A stretch of 64,000 nucleotides of DNA, taken from Palsa-1150 sp964531095 (lineage in GTDB: Bacteria > Myxococcota_A > Polyangia > Polyangiales > Polyangiaceae). Made by a program: the position numbers and the translations under genes. The stretch lies in assembly GCA_964531095.1 (NCBI GenBank), contig CAZHED010000011.1:62001-126000 (forward strand), given 5' to 3'. Below the pieces are notes generated by a model. That model saw only the letters and a list, made by a program, of their open reading frames with translations. It was not told the DNA's origin and did not search any database. This document shows, in pieces, positions 43,214 through 50,759 of this stretch (positions are counted from its first letter, which is position 1; each line of letters opens with the position of its first letter).

Positions 43214-44608
43214 ATGACCACTCGATATCGAACTGTCGTCAGCGTCCTGTTTCGCACGACCGATGCGCTCGTCGTGGGTGCCGCATGGTTGGCGTCGTTC
43301 TGGGCGCGGGTTCACTCGCCACGACTCGGCATGAAAGAGCCTGCCTTCGAGACGTACGTGGCCCTCGCGCCGCTCATCCTGATCCTTTGGGCAGTCGTAT
43401 TTTCGTTTCTTGGAGTCTACCACCTGGGCCGAATGCGCGACCTCAAGACGGAAGTATTGCTGTTGTGGCGAGCGCATGCCTGGGCGCTCTTGCTTTTTAT
43501 TTTTCTCGCATATTTCTTCGACGATCATAGGTACTCCCGACTTGTCCTGCTCTATTTCGGCCTTCTGGGCGCCGTCGCGCTGGCCGCATTTCGCATATCC
43601 TTGCGAACGCTCCTGCGGTCGCTCCGCCGTCGCGGCTACGACGTTCGTCGCATCGTCATCGTCGGGAGCGCGGCAACCGTGCCGACTCTGGTGCAGCGCT
43701 TCGCATTGTTTCCCGAGCTCGGGATGGTCGTCGCGGGTCTCGTGACGGGACATGGGGGGGCGGTGCCATGGCTGCCCGACGCCCCGGTGCTGGGGCGCTT
43801 CTCCGAGGTCCGGCGTGTCGTCGAGTCGGTGCGCCCGAACGACGTGCTGGTCGCACTGGCCAGCCACGAAATGACCGAGCTGAACGTGGTGCTCGAGCAA
43901 TTGCGCGACTCCACGGCCAGCGTCCGCCTCATCCCCGACGTCTCGAGTCACGTCGCCCTCGGCTGTCGCGTCGAGCACTTCGAGGGCCTGGCCATCATCC
44001 GGCTGAACGACTCGCCACTCGATACCTGGCAGTGCTTCGCCAAGCGTTGCATCGACGCCACTCTGTCGGCGATCGCCCTCCTCGTTCTTCTTCCTCTTTT
44101 GGTCCTCATCGCGGTCTTGGTGAAGCTGACGTCGCCGGGTCCAGCTCTCTATTCGCAGGAGCGGATGGGGCTCGACGGGAAGACCTTTCAGATGCTGAAG
44201 TTTCGTTCGATGCGCGTTGACGCCGAGGGGCCGGTGGCCGCCGGTTGGACGCGGAAGAGTGACCCTCGGCGCACTCGCTTCGGGACGCTCCTACGAAAGA
44301 CGAGTCTCGATGAGCTTCCGCAATTGTGGAATGTCCTCGTGGGCCACATGTCCCTCGTCGGCCCGCGCCCCGAGCGCCCCGTTTTCGTCCAGCAGTTTCG
44401 GCAGCAGATCCCCGACTATATGCTGCGGCACAAGGTCAAGGCAGGCATCACCGGATGGGCGCAAGTCAACGGATGGCGCGGCGACACGTCGCTCACCGAG
44501 CGAACGGCTTGCGACCTGTACTACATTCGCAACTGGTCCTTCGACCTGGACTTGAAGATACTATGGATGACACTGTGGAAGGGCTTTGCCAATAAGAACG
44601 CATACTAG
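43214..44608 (+). CDS. Polyprenyl-phosphate sugar-1-phosphate transferase (WcaJ/priming type)
   Basis: 464 residues. The N-terminal half has four hydrophobic helices (VVGAAWLASFWARV, LAPLILILWAVVFSFLGVY, AWALLLFIFLAYFF, LVLLYFGLLGAVALAAF) and a CoA-binding-like domain. One more helix near 280-300 precedes the catalytic bacterial sugar transferase domain: KLTSPGPALYSQERMGLDGK, FQMLKFRSMRVDAE, LRKTSLDELPQLWNVL, MSLVGPRPERPVF and GITGWAQVNGWRG. The enzyme loads the first sugar phosphate on undecaprenyl phosphate and so starts each repeat unit. It overlaps the export lipoprotein gene by 23 bases if that gene starts at 44586. Confidence 0.93.
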   Translation: MTTRYRTVVSVLFRTTDALVVGAAWLASFWARVHSPRLGMKEPAFETYVALAPLILILWAVVFSFLGVYHLGRMRDLKTEVLLLWRAHAWALLLFIFLAYFFDDHRYSRLVLLYFGLLGAVALAAFRISLRTLLRSLRRRGYDVRRIVIVGSAATVPTLVQRFALFPELGMVVAGLVTGHGGAVPWLPDAPVLGRFSEVRRVVESVRPNDVLVALASHEMTELNVVLEQLRDSTASVRLIPDVSSHVALGCRVEHFEGLAIIRLNDSPLDTWQCFAKRCIDATLSAIALLVLLPLLVLIAVLVKLTSPGPALYSQERMGLDGKTFQMLKFRSMRVDAEGPVAAGWTRKSDPRRTRFGTLLRKTSLDELPQLWNVLVGHMSLVGPRPERPVFVQQFRQQIPDYMLRHKVKAGITGWAQVNGWRGDTSLTERTACDLYYIRNWSFDLDLKILWMTLWKGFANKNAY

Positions 44609-45764
44609 TCACGCTCGGCACAAGTTCTGCCCGGTGATTGCCAGGCCGAGCGGCGCGGGCGAAACCGCAGCAGCGGTTGGGGGGGTTCGGGGCTGGGTCT
44701 GGTATCTGACCATCGGTGTTTTGTGCTTGGCCTTGGGCTGTGCGCGACGCCCTCCGGTGACCGTCACCCAGATGCCGAGCGCTGTCCGCTCGCAGGAGAG
44801 AAGCGCGCTCGATCCAGCGCTTCTTGCGGCGGCGGTGGGCGAACGGGAGGGTGATGCGTACCGCCTGGGCCCGGGCGACACGCTGCTTGTCGCCGTCTAC
44901 GAACACCCGGAGCTCGCCATCGCCCCGTACGTTCCTGCCGGCTCCCTGGGAATCGGGGGGCGCCCGGTTGGTTTGCTCGTTGACAACGACGGGACTATCC
45001 AGCTGCCGCTCGTCGGCTCGCTGCACGCCGAGGGAAAATCGTGCAACGAGCTGCGAATTGTTCTCGAAAGGGAGCTCGCAGTTTACGTAAAGGAGCCGAA
45101 GGTCACAGTTCAAGTCATCTTTGCGGGAAACATCCGGTACTACCTGCTCGGCCAGTTCACGAGCCCCGGCGTCAAGTACTCCGATCGTCCCCTGGGCCTT
45201 CTCGAGGCGCTCAGCCTCGGAGGGTCGGTCGACCTCGAGCGCGCGAGCCTCAGTACGGCCTATGTGGCCCGAAACGGGAAGAAGCTGCCCGTCGACTTCC
45301 GACGGCTACTTCTCGAAGGCAACCTTCTCCAGAACATTCGCCTCAAGACGGGGGACGTCGTTTTCATTCCGGACCGCCAGAACGAACAAGCGTTTGTATT
45401 CGGGGGAATGAGCGGGAGCAATCCGAGCGGGGGCCCGGTGCCGTTCATGAACGGCCATCTCAGCCTGCTCCAGGCGCTGGCGCGGGTGGGGTTCGGCCAC
45501 GGCGAAGTCTTTTCGGGAAGACTCTCCGAGGTTCGCGTCATCCGCAGCGAGGGCGATCGCGGGGAGTTTTTCGTCGTCGATGCGCGCGCCATCCTCCAGG
45601 GCCGAGCCGCACAGTTCGAGCTGGCGCCCGGCGATGTGGTCTACGTGCCTTCCACGTCTCTCGCCGACTGGGACCAGGCCCTCACCGCGCTGATACCGTT
45701 TCTTTCCACCGTCGCGGGCGTGCTCCAGCCGTTTGTGCAGATCAAGTATCTGTCGGGGAGGTAG
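44586..45764 (+). CDS. Wza-like polysaccharide export lipoprotein
   Basis: 392 residues from ATG 44586; a GTG start at 44634 is also possible. The lipobox LALGC is at residue 52, far from either start, so the signal is preceded by an unusually long hydrophilic leader encoded by the 66-bp element copy B. The mature part holds the polysaccharide export domain (YRLGPGDTLLVAVYEHPELA, DGTIQLPLVGSLHAEG) and two SLBB-type repeats (YYLLGQFTSPGVKYSDRPLG; FVFGGMSGSNPSGGPVPFMN). It would form the outer-membrane exit channel for the polymer. It is translated with the priming transferase just upstream. Confidence 0.85.
   Translation: MPIRTHTSHARHKFCPVIARPSGAGETAAAVGGVRGWVWYLTIGVLCLALGCARRPPVTVTQMPSAVRSQERSALDPALLAAAVGEREGDAYRLGPGDTLLVAVYEHPELAIAPYVPAGSLGIGGRPVGLLVDNDGTIQLPLVGSLHAEGKSCNELRIVLERELAVYVKEPKVTVQVIFAGNIRYYLLGQFTSPGVKYSDRPLGLLEALSLGGSVDLERASLSTAYVARNGKKLPVDFRRLLLEGNLLQNIRLKTGDVVFIPDRQNEQAFVFGGMSGSNPSGGPVPFMNGHLSLLQALARVGFGHGEVFSGRLSEVRVIRSEGDRGEFFVVDARAILQGRAAQFELAPGDVVYVPSTSLADWDQALTALIPFLSTVAGVLQPFVQIKYLSGR
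44612..44677 (-). repeat. 66-bp dispersed structured element, copy B
   Basis: The minus-strand copy is 59/66 identical to 30459-30524, with no gaps. Its first hairpin has the arms ACCGC and GCGGT, extended to AACCGC/GCGGTT. Its second has arms CGCTCGGC and GCCGAGCG, a perfect eight-bp stem. It lies across the first 30 codons of the export lipoprotein gene and just after the end of the priming transferase. Confidence 0.85.
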
Positions 45765-45769
45765 GGCCG

Positions 45770-45813
45770 CAGACGCCACAGCCGCCGTCGCGACGTGCGG
45801 TCTCATGCGTCTG
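45770..45813. terminator. Structured hairpin between convergent genes
   Basis: CAGACGC (45770-45776) pairs with GCGTCTG (45807-45813). Inside it, CCGC and GCGG flank the palindrome GTCGCGAC, giving a nested stem. It lies in the 65-base gap between the Wza-like gene and the convergent GT2 gene. No T tract is present. Confidence 0.45.
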
Positions 45814-45829
45814 GAGCGGATGCGCTCGT

Positions 45830-46834
45830 TCAGCGACTGGCAGGATTGCAGACATAGCGGGCGAGGGGTCGACCCGCGTCTCTGGGAAGCACGAGAACCG
45901 CCAGGGCCCATCCCGTGAGACCTGCGCGAAGGGCCCACGAACCGTTCATGCGGAGGATGGAAGGGAGGACGCTCGACGGCAGCAGTGCGCCGCCCGCGTG
46001 AAGACCTTCAACGTAGGAGCGTGCAGAGAAGATCGCGGCTGCGTACCGTTGCTTCTCGATCGAAAAGTCCGGCGCCGCCGGAGGCAATGCGCACGCCTCG
46101 CCCAAACGTGCGGACACCCATTCGCGCAGGCGCTCGTAGCGCTTCGACATGCGCGAGGGGTCCCTCATCCCGCCCGGCGCGTTGCCGAACGCCACCACGC
46201 CGGGGGAGGCGACGCGATGCACCCGATACGAACCGAGCGGTCCACGTCCCGCGTTGCGAACCGTCCCGAGCAGGCAAATGCCGTAGATTGTGAAGAAGTC
46301 GGCCCCGTATTTGTCGTCGCGGTCCGGGGGCAATGGCATCAGCCGACGCAGCGCCGAGGCCAAATACGCATTCCCCGACCCGGGGGCCGACTCGTACAAT
46401 TCTCCCCGCCTTCTCAGCCGCGCACCAACTTCGCCTTCCGTCAGCCGCGTCGGGATTGCCGGTCCGAGAGTCGCACCCTCGGCACTTACGAGCCGCAAGC
46501 GGAACTGCACTTTCACAATGCCAGGCGCGAAGGCGGCGATGATTTCCGTGCAAGCGTTGGGATCGAGGGCGTCGTCAGAATCGAGGAACACGATCACATC
46601 CCCGGTCGCCCGCTCGAAGCCCGCATTGTAGGCGGAGATCTGCCCCTCGTTCGTCTTGTAAACCGCCACGACTGCATCGCCCCAAGCTCGTATGACAGCC
46701 TGCGACCCGTCCGTCGACCCGTCGTCAACGACGATCACTTCCTTGTCATGGTGGTTCTGTTGCGTTGCGGACCGAATGGCCCCGTCGAGGAAGCGCGCAT
46801 AGTTGTAATTGCAGACCACGATCGAGAGGCGCAT
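45830..46834 (-). CDS. GT2-family glycosyltransferase
   Basis: 334 residues. The start at 46834 gives the classic GT-A opening MRLSIVVCNYNYARFLDGAI; the open frame further upstream is unsupported. Motifs: EVIVVDDGSTDGSQAVI (nucleotide sugar binding), GQISAYNAGFERATGDVIVF and the DxD-type FLDSDDALDP. About 120 C-terminal residues (from SMSKRYERLREWVSARL-like positions) are helical. It probably adds one sugar of the exopolysaccharide repeat unit, being the last gene of the cluster, and is convergent to the Wza-like gene. Confidence 0.88.
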   Translation of the reverse strand: MRLSIVVCNYNYARFLDGAIRSATQQNHHDKEVIVVDDGSTDGSQAVIRAWGDAVVAVYKTNEGQISAYNAGFERATGDVIVFLDSDDALDPNACTEIIAAFAPGIVKVQFRLRLVSAEGATLGPAIPTRLTEGEVGARLRRRGELYESAPGSGNAYLASALRRLMPLPPDRDDKYGADFFTIYGICLLGTVRNAGRGPLGSYRVHRVASPGVVAFGNAPGGMRDPSRMSKRYERLREWVSARLGEACALPPAAPDFSIEKQRYAAAIFSARSYVEGLHAGGALLPSSVLPSILRMNGSWALRAGLTGWALAVLVLPRDAGRPLARYVCNPASR

Positions 46835-47289
46835 GATGGTGCCCGGCGCTGCGTTCCGTTCGGCATTCTCGCACATCACCGTTGCAGGTGTTAGAGGTGG
46901 CTCGGGAGAGCGAGCCCGGGGATCTCCACCCGATTGGCGTGCGCGATCCTGGCTCGGCACAGAAGGTCCCACGGCCGCTGTCCAGGCCTCATTGGCCCGA
47001 CCGCCTTCACCGAGAAGGTCGTCCGGCGGGTGGCTTCGGTCCCCGCGCGCTCGGCAGCCGGCCAGCGGAGACGGCCCTGGGTCTGCCAACTGCGATTGAC
47101 CGTGGAACACGGCGATCCCGCATCGAGCAGATTCATGCGTCTGAAACAGGTTCGACACTCTACGCGGTCTATCACCACGCCCGTTGGACGAGATCGCCTC
47201 ATGAAACATGCTTGCGACCCCTCGTCGCGCCCGTTGGGACCGTGTGCTCGGTCTCAAGGTGTACGTCGAAACCCGGAGGAGACCTTTCG
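46835..47289. other. Intergenic region before the outer-membrane porin gene
   Basis: 455 bases between divergent starts. It includes a GGCTCG/CGAGCC hairpin (46899-46916, loop GGAGAG). No convincing promoter or gene is seen, and the open frames that cross it lack any recognisable domain. Confidence 0.5.
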
Positions 47290-48588
47290 ATGAGAGAAGC
47301 TAGAGGCAAGTCGCTCTTGTTCGGTGCAGCGGCCTTGTGCACCTTAATCCTTGCCGGCGCTGCTCGCGCAGAGCCGCCCGCGGCCGCGCCGGCAGCCAAG
47401 GCTATGCCCGGAGAGACCCCACCGCCCGGCGCGGCTCCCTCCGGAATGCCCGCGGCTCCGCCCCCCGCGGCCACGCCTGCGCCCGAGCCCGCGGCGCCAG
47501 CTTCACCCCCTCCTCCCAGCACTGCACCCGCCGCGCAGGCGGCCACCCCCCCGCTCGCATCCGAGGCCATGCCGGCGACAAGAGAGGAAAAACTCCCGCC
47601 GATCGACCTTGGGGCTTGGGTCCGTGCGGCCGGTAGACTCCAGGGCGCCAAACCGAAGAACCTGGACGGGGTGGCGGTGGACACGGTGTACGCCGAGCTT
47701 CACGCCGGCGGCAAGATTCACAAGAACGTGAGCCTCACACTAAACCTGAACGCAAACGGGCTCGCGGGCACGGCGGGCATCGAAGACGCCATCATCGGGT
47801 TCGACTTCGCCGACCCCATTCACCTCTGGCTCGGTCAACTGCTCGTGCCGGTCGACCGCGCCAACTTTTCTGGCCCGTTCTTCATGATACCTTGGTACTA
47901 TCCGGGGTTTCTGACGGTCGGCTCGACCACCGTGGTCTCCGCCCCCGCGGAGGGCCCCGCCGGGCGCAACACGGGGGCCTCCGTTTGGGGCAATGATCCG
48001 GACGGAAAGATCAAGTACGCCGTCGGCATCTTTCTGCCCAACAGTCCCTCGGGAACTCCACTGCTTTCCGGTCGCATCAGCACGGCGCTGATTGGCAAGG
48101 AAAAAGGCTACTTCGGCAACGAGACGTTCTTCGGCGACCAGGACATATTCAGCATCGGGGTAGGAGGCCAATACAAGAAGGCGGGCAGCATCGGCCCGGC
48201 TCCGATGGTGGGTACCCCCGGCCCCACGGACGACTATGCAGAATTCAATGCGGACGCGCTCTTCGAGATGAAGTACCCCGGGGGCGGGTGGTTCAGCGCC
48301 GACGCCGCATACTACCACTTCGTGGGCCAGTACAATTCTGTCAAAGACGCATTTTACGCGACTGTCGCAATCGCGTCGCCGAAGGTCGGCATCGGCAACA
48401 TTCAACCGATGGTGCGCTACCAGGTGGCGGCTGGCAACAATCCCGACGCGTGGGCGATCGACGCGCTCCTCAGTTACCTCATTATGGGCCCGGCGCTGAG
48501 AGCGTCGGTTGGCTTCGAGCACACCGACATTGGTAACGGCGCTGAGGCGAACACCATCAATTTCGGCGCACAGGCGATTTTCTTCTGA
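47290..48588 (+). CDS. Outer-membrane porin-like beta-barrel protein
   Basis: 432 residues. GGAGGAG precedes the ATG at 47290. A signal peptide (LLFGAAALCTLILAGAARAE) is followed by about 75 residues of Pro/Ala-rich linker, then strands of a porin-like barrel (LGAWVRAAGRLQGA, TVYAELHAGGKIHKNVSLTL, FADPIHLWLGQLLVPVDRAN, YAVGIFLPN) and a typical terminal strand ending with two Phe (FGAQAIFF). The terminal Phe is the usual signal for outer-membrane insertion. The family resembles phosphate- or substrate-selective porins. Its place directly before the nitrogen-scavenging genes suggests a channel for urea-like solutes, an inference from position only. Confidence 0.78.
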   Translation: MREARGKSLLFGAAALCTLILAGAARAEPPAAAPAAKAMPGETPPPGAAPSGMPAAPPPAATPAPEPAAPASPPPPSTAPAAQAATPPLASEAMPATREEKLPPIDLGAWVRAAGRLQGAKPKNLDGVAVDTVYAELHAGGKIHKNVSLTLNLNANGLAGTAGIEDAIIGFDFADPIHLWLGQLLVPVDRANFSGPFFMIPWYYPGFLTVGSTTVVSAPAEGPAGRNTGASVWGNDPDGKIKYAVGIFLPNSPSGTPLLSGRISTALIGKEKGYFGNETFFGDQDIFSIGVGGQYKKAGSIGPAPMVGTPGPTDDYAEFNADALFEMKYPGGGWFSADAAYYHFVGQYNSVKDAFYATVAIASPKVGIGNIQPMVRYQVAAGNNPDAWAIDALLSYLIMGPALRASVGFEHTDIGNGAEANTINFGAQAIFF

Positions 48589-48702
48589 TCGCCTCGGGCG
48601 GCGCCGCATGGCTCCGGCCTGCGGCGCTGTCGCGGCACTCGTTCGGGTACGCCTGCTGGCGTCCTCGACCGAACGCCAAGAGGAGAATGGAGCGAACGAC
48701 CG

Positions 48703-49095
48703 ATGAATGCGGCCCAAAGACTCGACGAAAACGGATCGGCTGGCGAGCCGTACGGTGTCGGCCCGTACGTCGCGCCAGCTCGCGAGAAGCTGCGATGTGG
48801 AGCGATCGAGATTGATCCGAGCGAGGGTCGGGCCACTGTTGCAGGACGGGAGGTCGGGTTGACGAACACCGAGCTCATGTTGCTCCGGTGCTTTCTCGTG
48901 CAATCGAATCGTTTGCTCACGCGATCGGAGCTGCTTGCGTACGCCTGGAATACCGGGTCGTATACGCGGTCCAATTTGGTCGACGTCATCGTTTGCCGCC
49001 TGCGGCGTAAGCTCGGGTCGCACGGGCCAATGATCGAGACGGTCCACGGACTGGGCTACCGGTTTCGCGCGCCCGGCCTCGCCCGCGCATATTGA
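48703..49095 (+). CDS. Stand-alone OmpR-type winged-helix regulator
   Basis: 130 residues. The C-terminal 90 residues form a winged-helix transcription-regulator domain: CGAIEIDPSEGRATVAGREV, LTNTELMLLRCFLVQSNRLL, TRSELLAYAW, SNLVDVIVCRLRRKLG and VHGLGYRFRAP. The N-terminal receiver domain of a normal response regulator is absent, replaced by about 30 disordered residues. The protein may bind DNA constitutively or after dimerisation, or be driven by another input. It lies between the porin and the first cysteine hydrolase and is a candidate local regulator. Confidence 0.83.
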   Translation: MNAAQRLDENGSAGEPYGVGPYVAPAREKLRCGAIEIDPSEGRATVAGREVGLTNTELMLLRCFLVQSNRLLTRSELLAYAWNTGSYTRSNLVDVIVCRLRRKLGSHGPMIETVHGLGYRFRAPGLARAY

Positions 49096-49228
49096 AGTTC
49101 AGTCTCGCGGCAATTGACAGGTTGCGGCGGATACCGAGAGGTCGACTTTCGACGTGTCATTCGCCGCAAACGTGCGCGAAACCGCGGTGAAACGCGCGTC
49201 GCGGTAGCGGGGAAGAGAGGCAAGATCG

Positions 49229-49912
49229 ATGACCCGTATTGCGGCGGTTCCGTACCCCTGGCCCTTCGACGGCGATCTGCGGCGCGACAATACGGCTCTC
49301 GTCGTCATCGACATGCAGACGGATTTTTGCGGAAAGGGCGGATACATCGACCTGCTCGGGTACGACATCTCATTGACCCGGGCGTGCATCGAGCCCATCC
49401 ACCGCGTTCTCGCTGCGTTCCGCGGCCGCGGCTTTCCGGTGTTCCACACGCGAGAGGGCCACCGACCCGATCTGTCGGATCTTCCAGCCAACAAGCGATG
49501 GCGGTCACGGCGCACGGAGTCCGGCGTCGGAATCGGCGATCCCGGACCGTGCGGCCGCGTGCTGGTGCGCGGCGAACCCGGCTGGGAGATCATTCCGGAG
49601 CTCGCACCGTCACCCGGCGAAACGGTGATCGACAAGCCGGGGAAGGGCAGCTTCTGTGCGACGGACTTCGAGCTCTTGCTCCGCCTTCGAGGCATCCGAA
49701 ATCTCGTTCTGACAGGGATCACGACGGACGTGTGCGTGCACACGACGATGCGCGAGGCCAACGACCGGGGCTTCGAGTGCGTCGTCTTGCGCGACTGTTG
49801 CGCGGCGACCGACACGGGGAACCACGAAGCCGCGCTGAAGATGGTGACGATGCAGCAAGGCGTTTTCGGAGCGGTGAGCGACTCGCGTGCTCTCTTGGAG
49901 GCGCTCGCGTGA
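49229..49912 (+). CDS. biuH: Isochorismatase-fold cysteine hydrolase, biuret hydrolase-like (BiuH type)
   Basis: 227 residues. AGAGG lies eight bases before the ATG. Catalytic triad: Asp28 (VVIDMQTDF), Lys136 (DKPGKGSF) and Cys169 (TTDVCVHTT). From memory these map to Asp36, Lys142 and Cys175 of Rhizobium biuret hydrolase. PYPWPFDGDLRRDNTALVVI at the N-terminus and RPDLSDLPANKRWRS are features shared with BiuH and, more distantly, RutB. The enzyme would hydrolyse biuret to allophanate and ammonia in the cytoplasm. Support comes from the neighbouring TrtA-like paralog and from atzF in the same locus. A ureidoacrylate or other ureide hydrolase remains possible. Confidence 0.78.
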   Translation: MTRIAAVPYPWPFDGDLRRDNTALVVIDMQTDFCGKGGYIDLLGYDISLTRACIEPIHRVLAAFRGRGFPVFHTREGHRPDLSDLPANKRWRSRRTESGVGIGDPGPCGRVLVRGEPGWEIIPELAPSPGETVIDKPGKGSFCATDFELLLRLRGIRNLVLTGITTDVCVHTTMREANDRGFECVVLRDCCAATDTGNHEAALKMVTMQQGVFGAVSDSRALLEALA

Positions 49913-50035
49913 GCGTGTGTCCTCGTTGAGGACGCATCCCGGAGAGGCCGCCCGATATGCGATTACCTTTTACCGGAGCGCAACGACTCTGAAACAACTC
50001 TTGCATAGTTTCGACGGCGAAGGCGGTATGATCCC

Positions 50036-50704
50036 ATGCCCGGTGTCCTCATCCAAGCGGAGCCGCAGCCCGTCGCGGTCGATCCGAGCCGAACGGCGGT
50101 CGTCATCATCGACATGCAGCGAGACTTCCTCGAGCCCGGCGGGTTCGGCGAGGCGCTCGGCAACGACGTCTCGCGACTGAGCGCGGCGGTCCGCCCGTGC
50201 ATGGCGCTGCTCGAAGTGGCGCGGTCCCGAGGCATCTTCGTCGTTCATACGCGCGAAGGTCACCGCCCGGACATGACCGACGCCCCCAAGGCCAAGGTGG
50301 AGCGCGGCGCCCCGAAGCTGCGTATCGGCGATCCGGGGCCGATGGGTCGCATCTTGATTCGCGGCGAGCCGGGACATGACATTGTCCGAGAGCTCTACCC
50401 GCGCCCGGGCGAGCCGGTCGTGGACAAGCCGGGCAAGGGTGCATTCTACGCGACCGACTTGCAGCTCTTGCTGCAGGACCGCGGCGTCGAAAACCTCGTG
50501 GTCTGCGGGGTCACGACCGAGGTCTGCGTGCACACGACCGTGCGAGAGGCCAATGACCGCGGTTACCGGTGCATCGTCCCTGCCGACTGCTGTGCGTCGT
50601 ACTTTCCAGAGTTTCACGAGATGGGGCTCCGGATGATCAAGGCGCAAGGCGGGATCTTCGGCTGGGTGTCGGACTCGACTCGAGTTCTCAAGGCGCTGTC
50701 TTGA
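50036..50704 (+). CDS. trtA: Isochorismatase-fold cysteine hydrolase, triuret hydrolase-like (TrtA type)
   Basis: 222 residues. The start ATG at 50036 has only a weak ribosome site. Catalytic triad: Asp26 (VIIDMQRDF), Lys131 (DKPGKGAF) and Cys164 (TTEVCVHTT). FVVHTREGHRPDMTDAPKAK and the long identical-type stretch GDPGPMGRILIRGEPGHDI parallel the BiuH-like paralog, while EPGGFGEALGNDVS and CASYFPEFHEMG are the features I recall from triuret hydrolase-like proteins. It is separated from the first paralog by 123 bases. Together they could release ammonia in two steps from triuret through biuret. The substrate is inferred. Confidence 0.7.
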   Translation: MPGVLIQAEPQPVAVDPSRTAVVIIDMQRDFLEPGGFGEALGNDVSRLSAAVRPCMALLEVARSRGIFVVHTREGHRPDMTDAPKAKVERGAPKLRIGDPGPMGRILIRGEPGHDIVRELYPRPGEPVVDKPGKGAFYATDLQLLLQDRGVENLVVCGVTTEVCVHTTVREANDRGYRCIVPADCCASYFPEFHEMGLRMIKAQGGIFGWVSDSTRVLKALS

Positions 50705-50759
50705 GGCGCGCTGGGGACGGTCCGTCGATGGCAACGACCAAGAGCAAGGAGCGAACGCG

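Noticed and set aside
49913..50035. Sigma-54 promoter before the TrtA-like gene
   Set aside because: A TTGC element is present, but no GG at the required distance upstream, so the -24/-12 pattern is not met.
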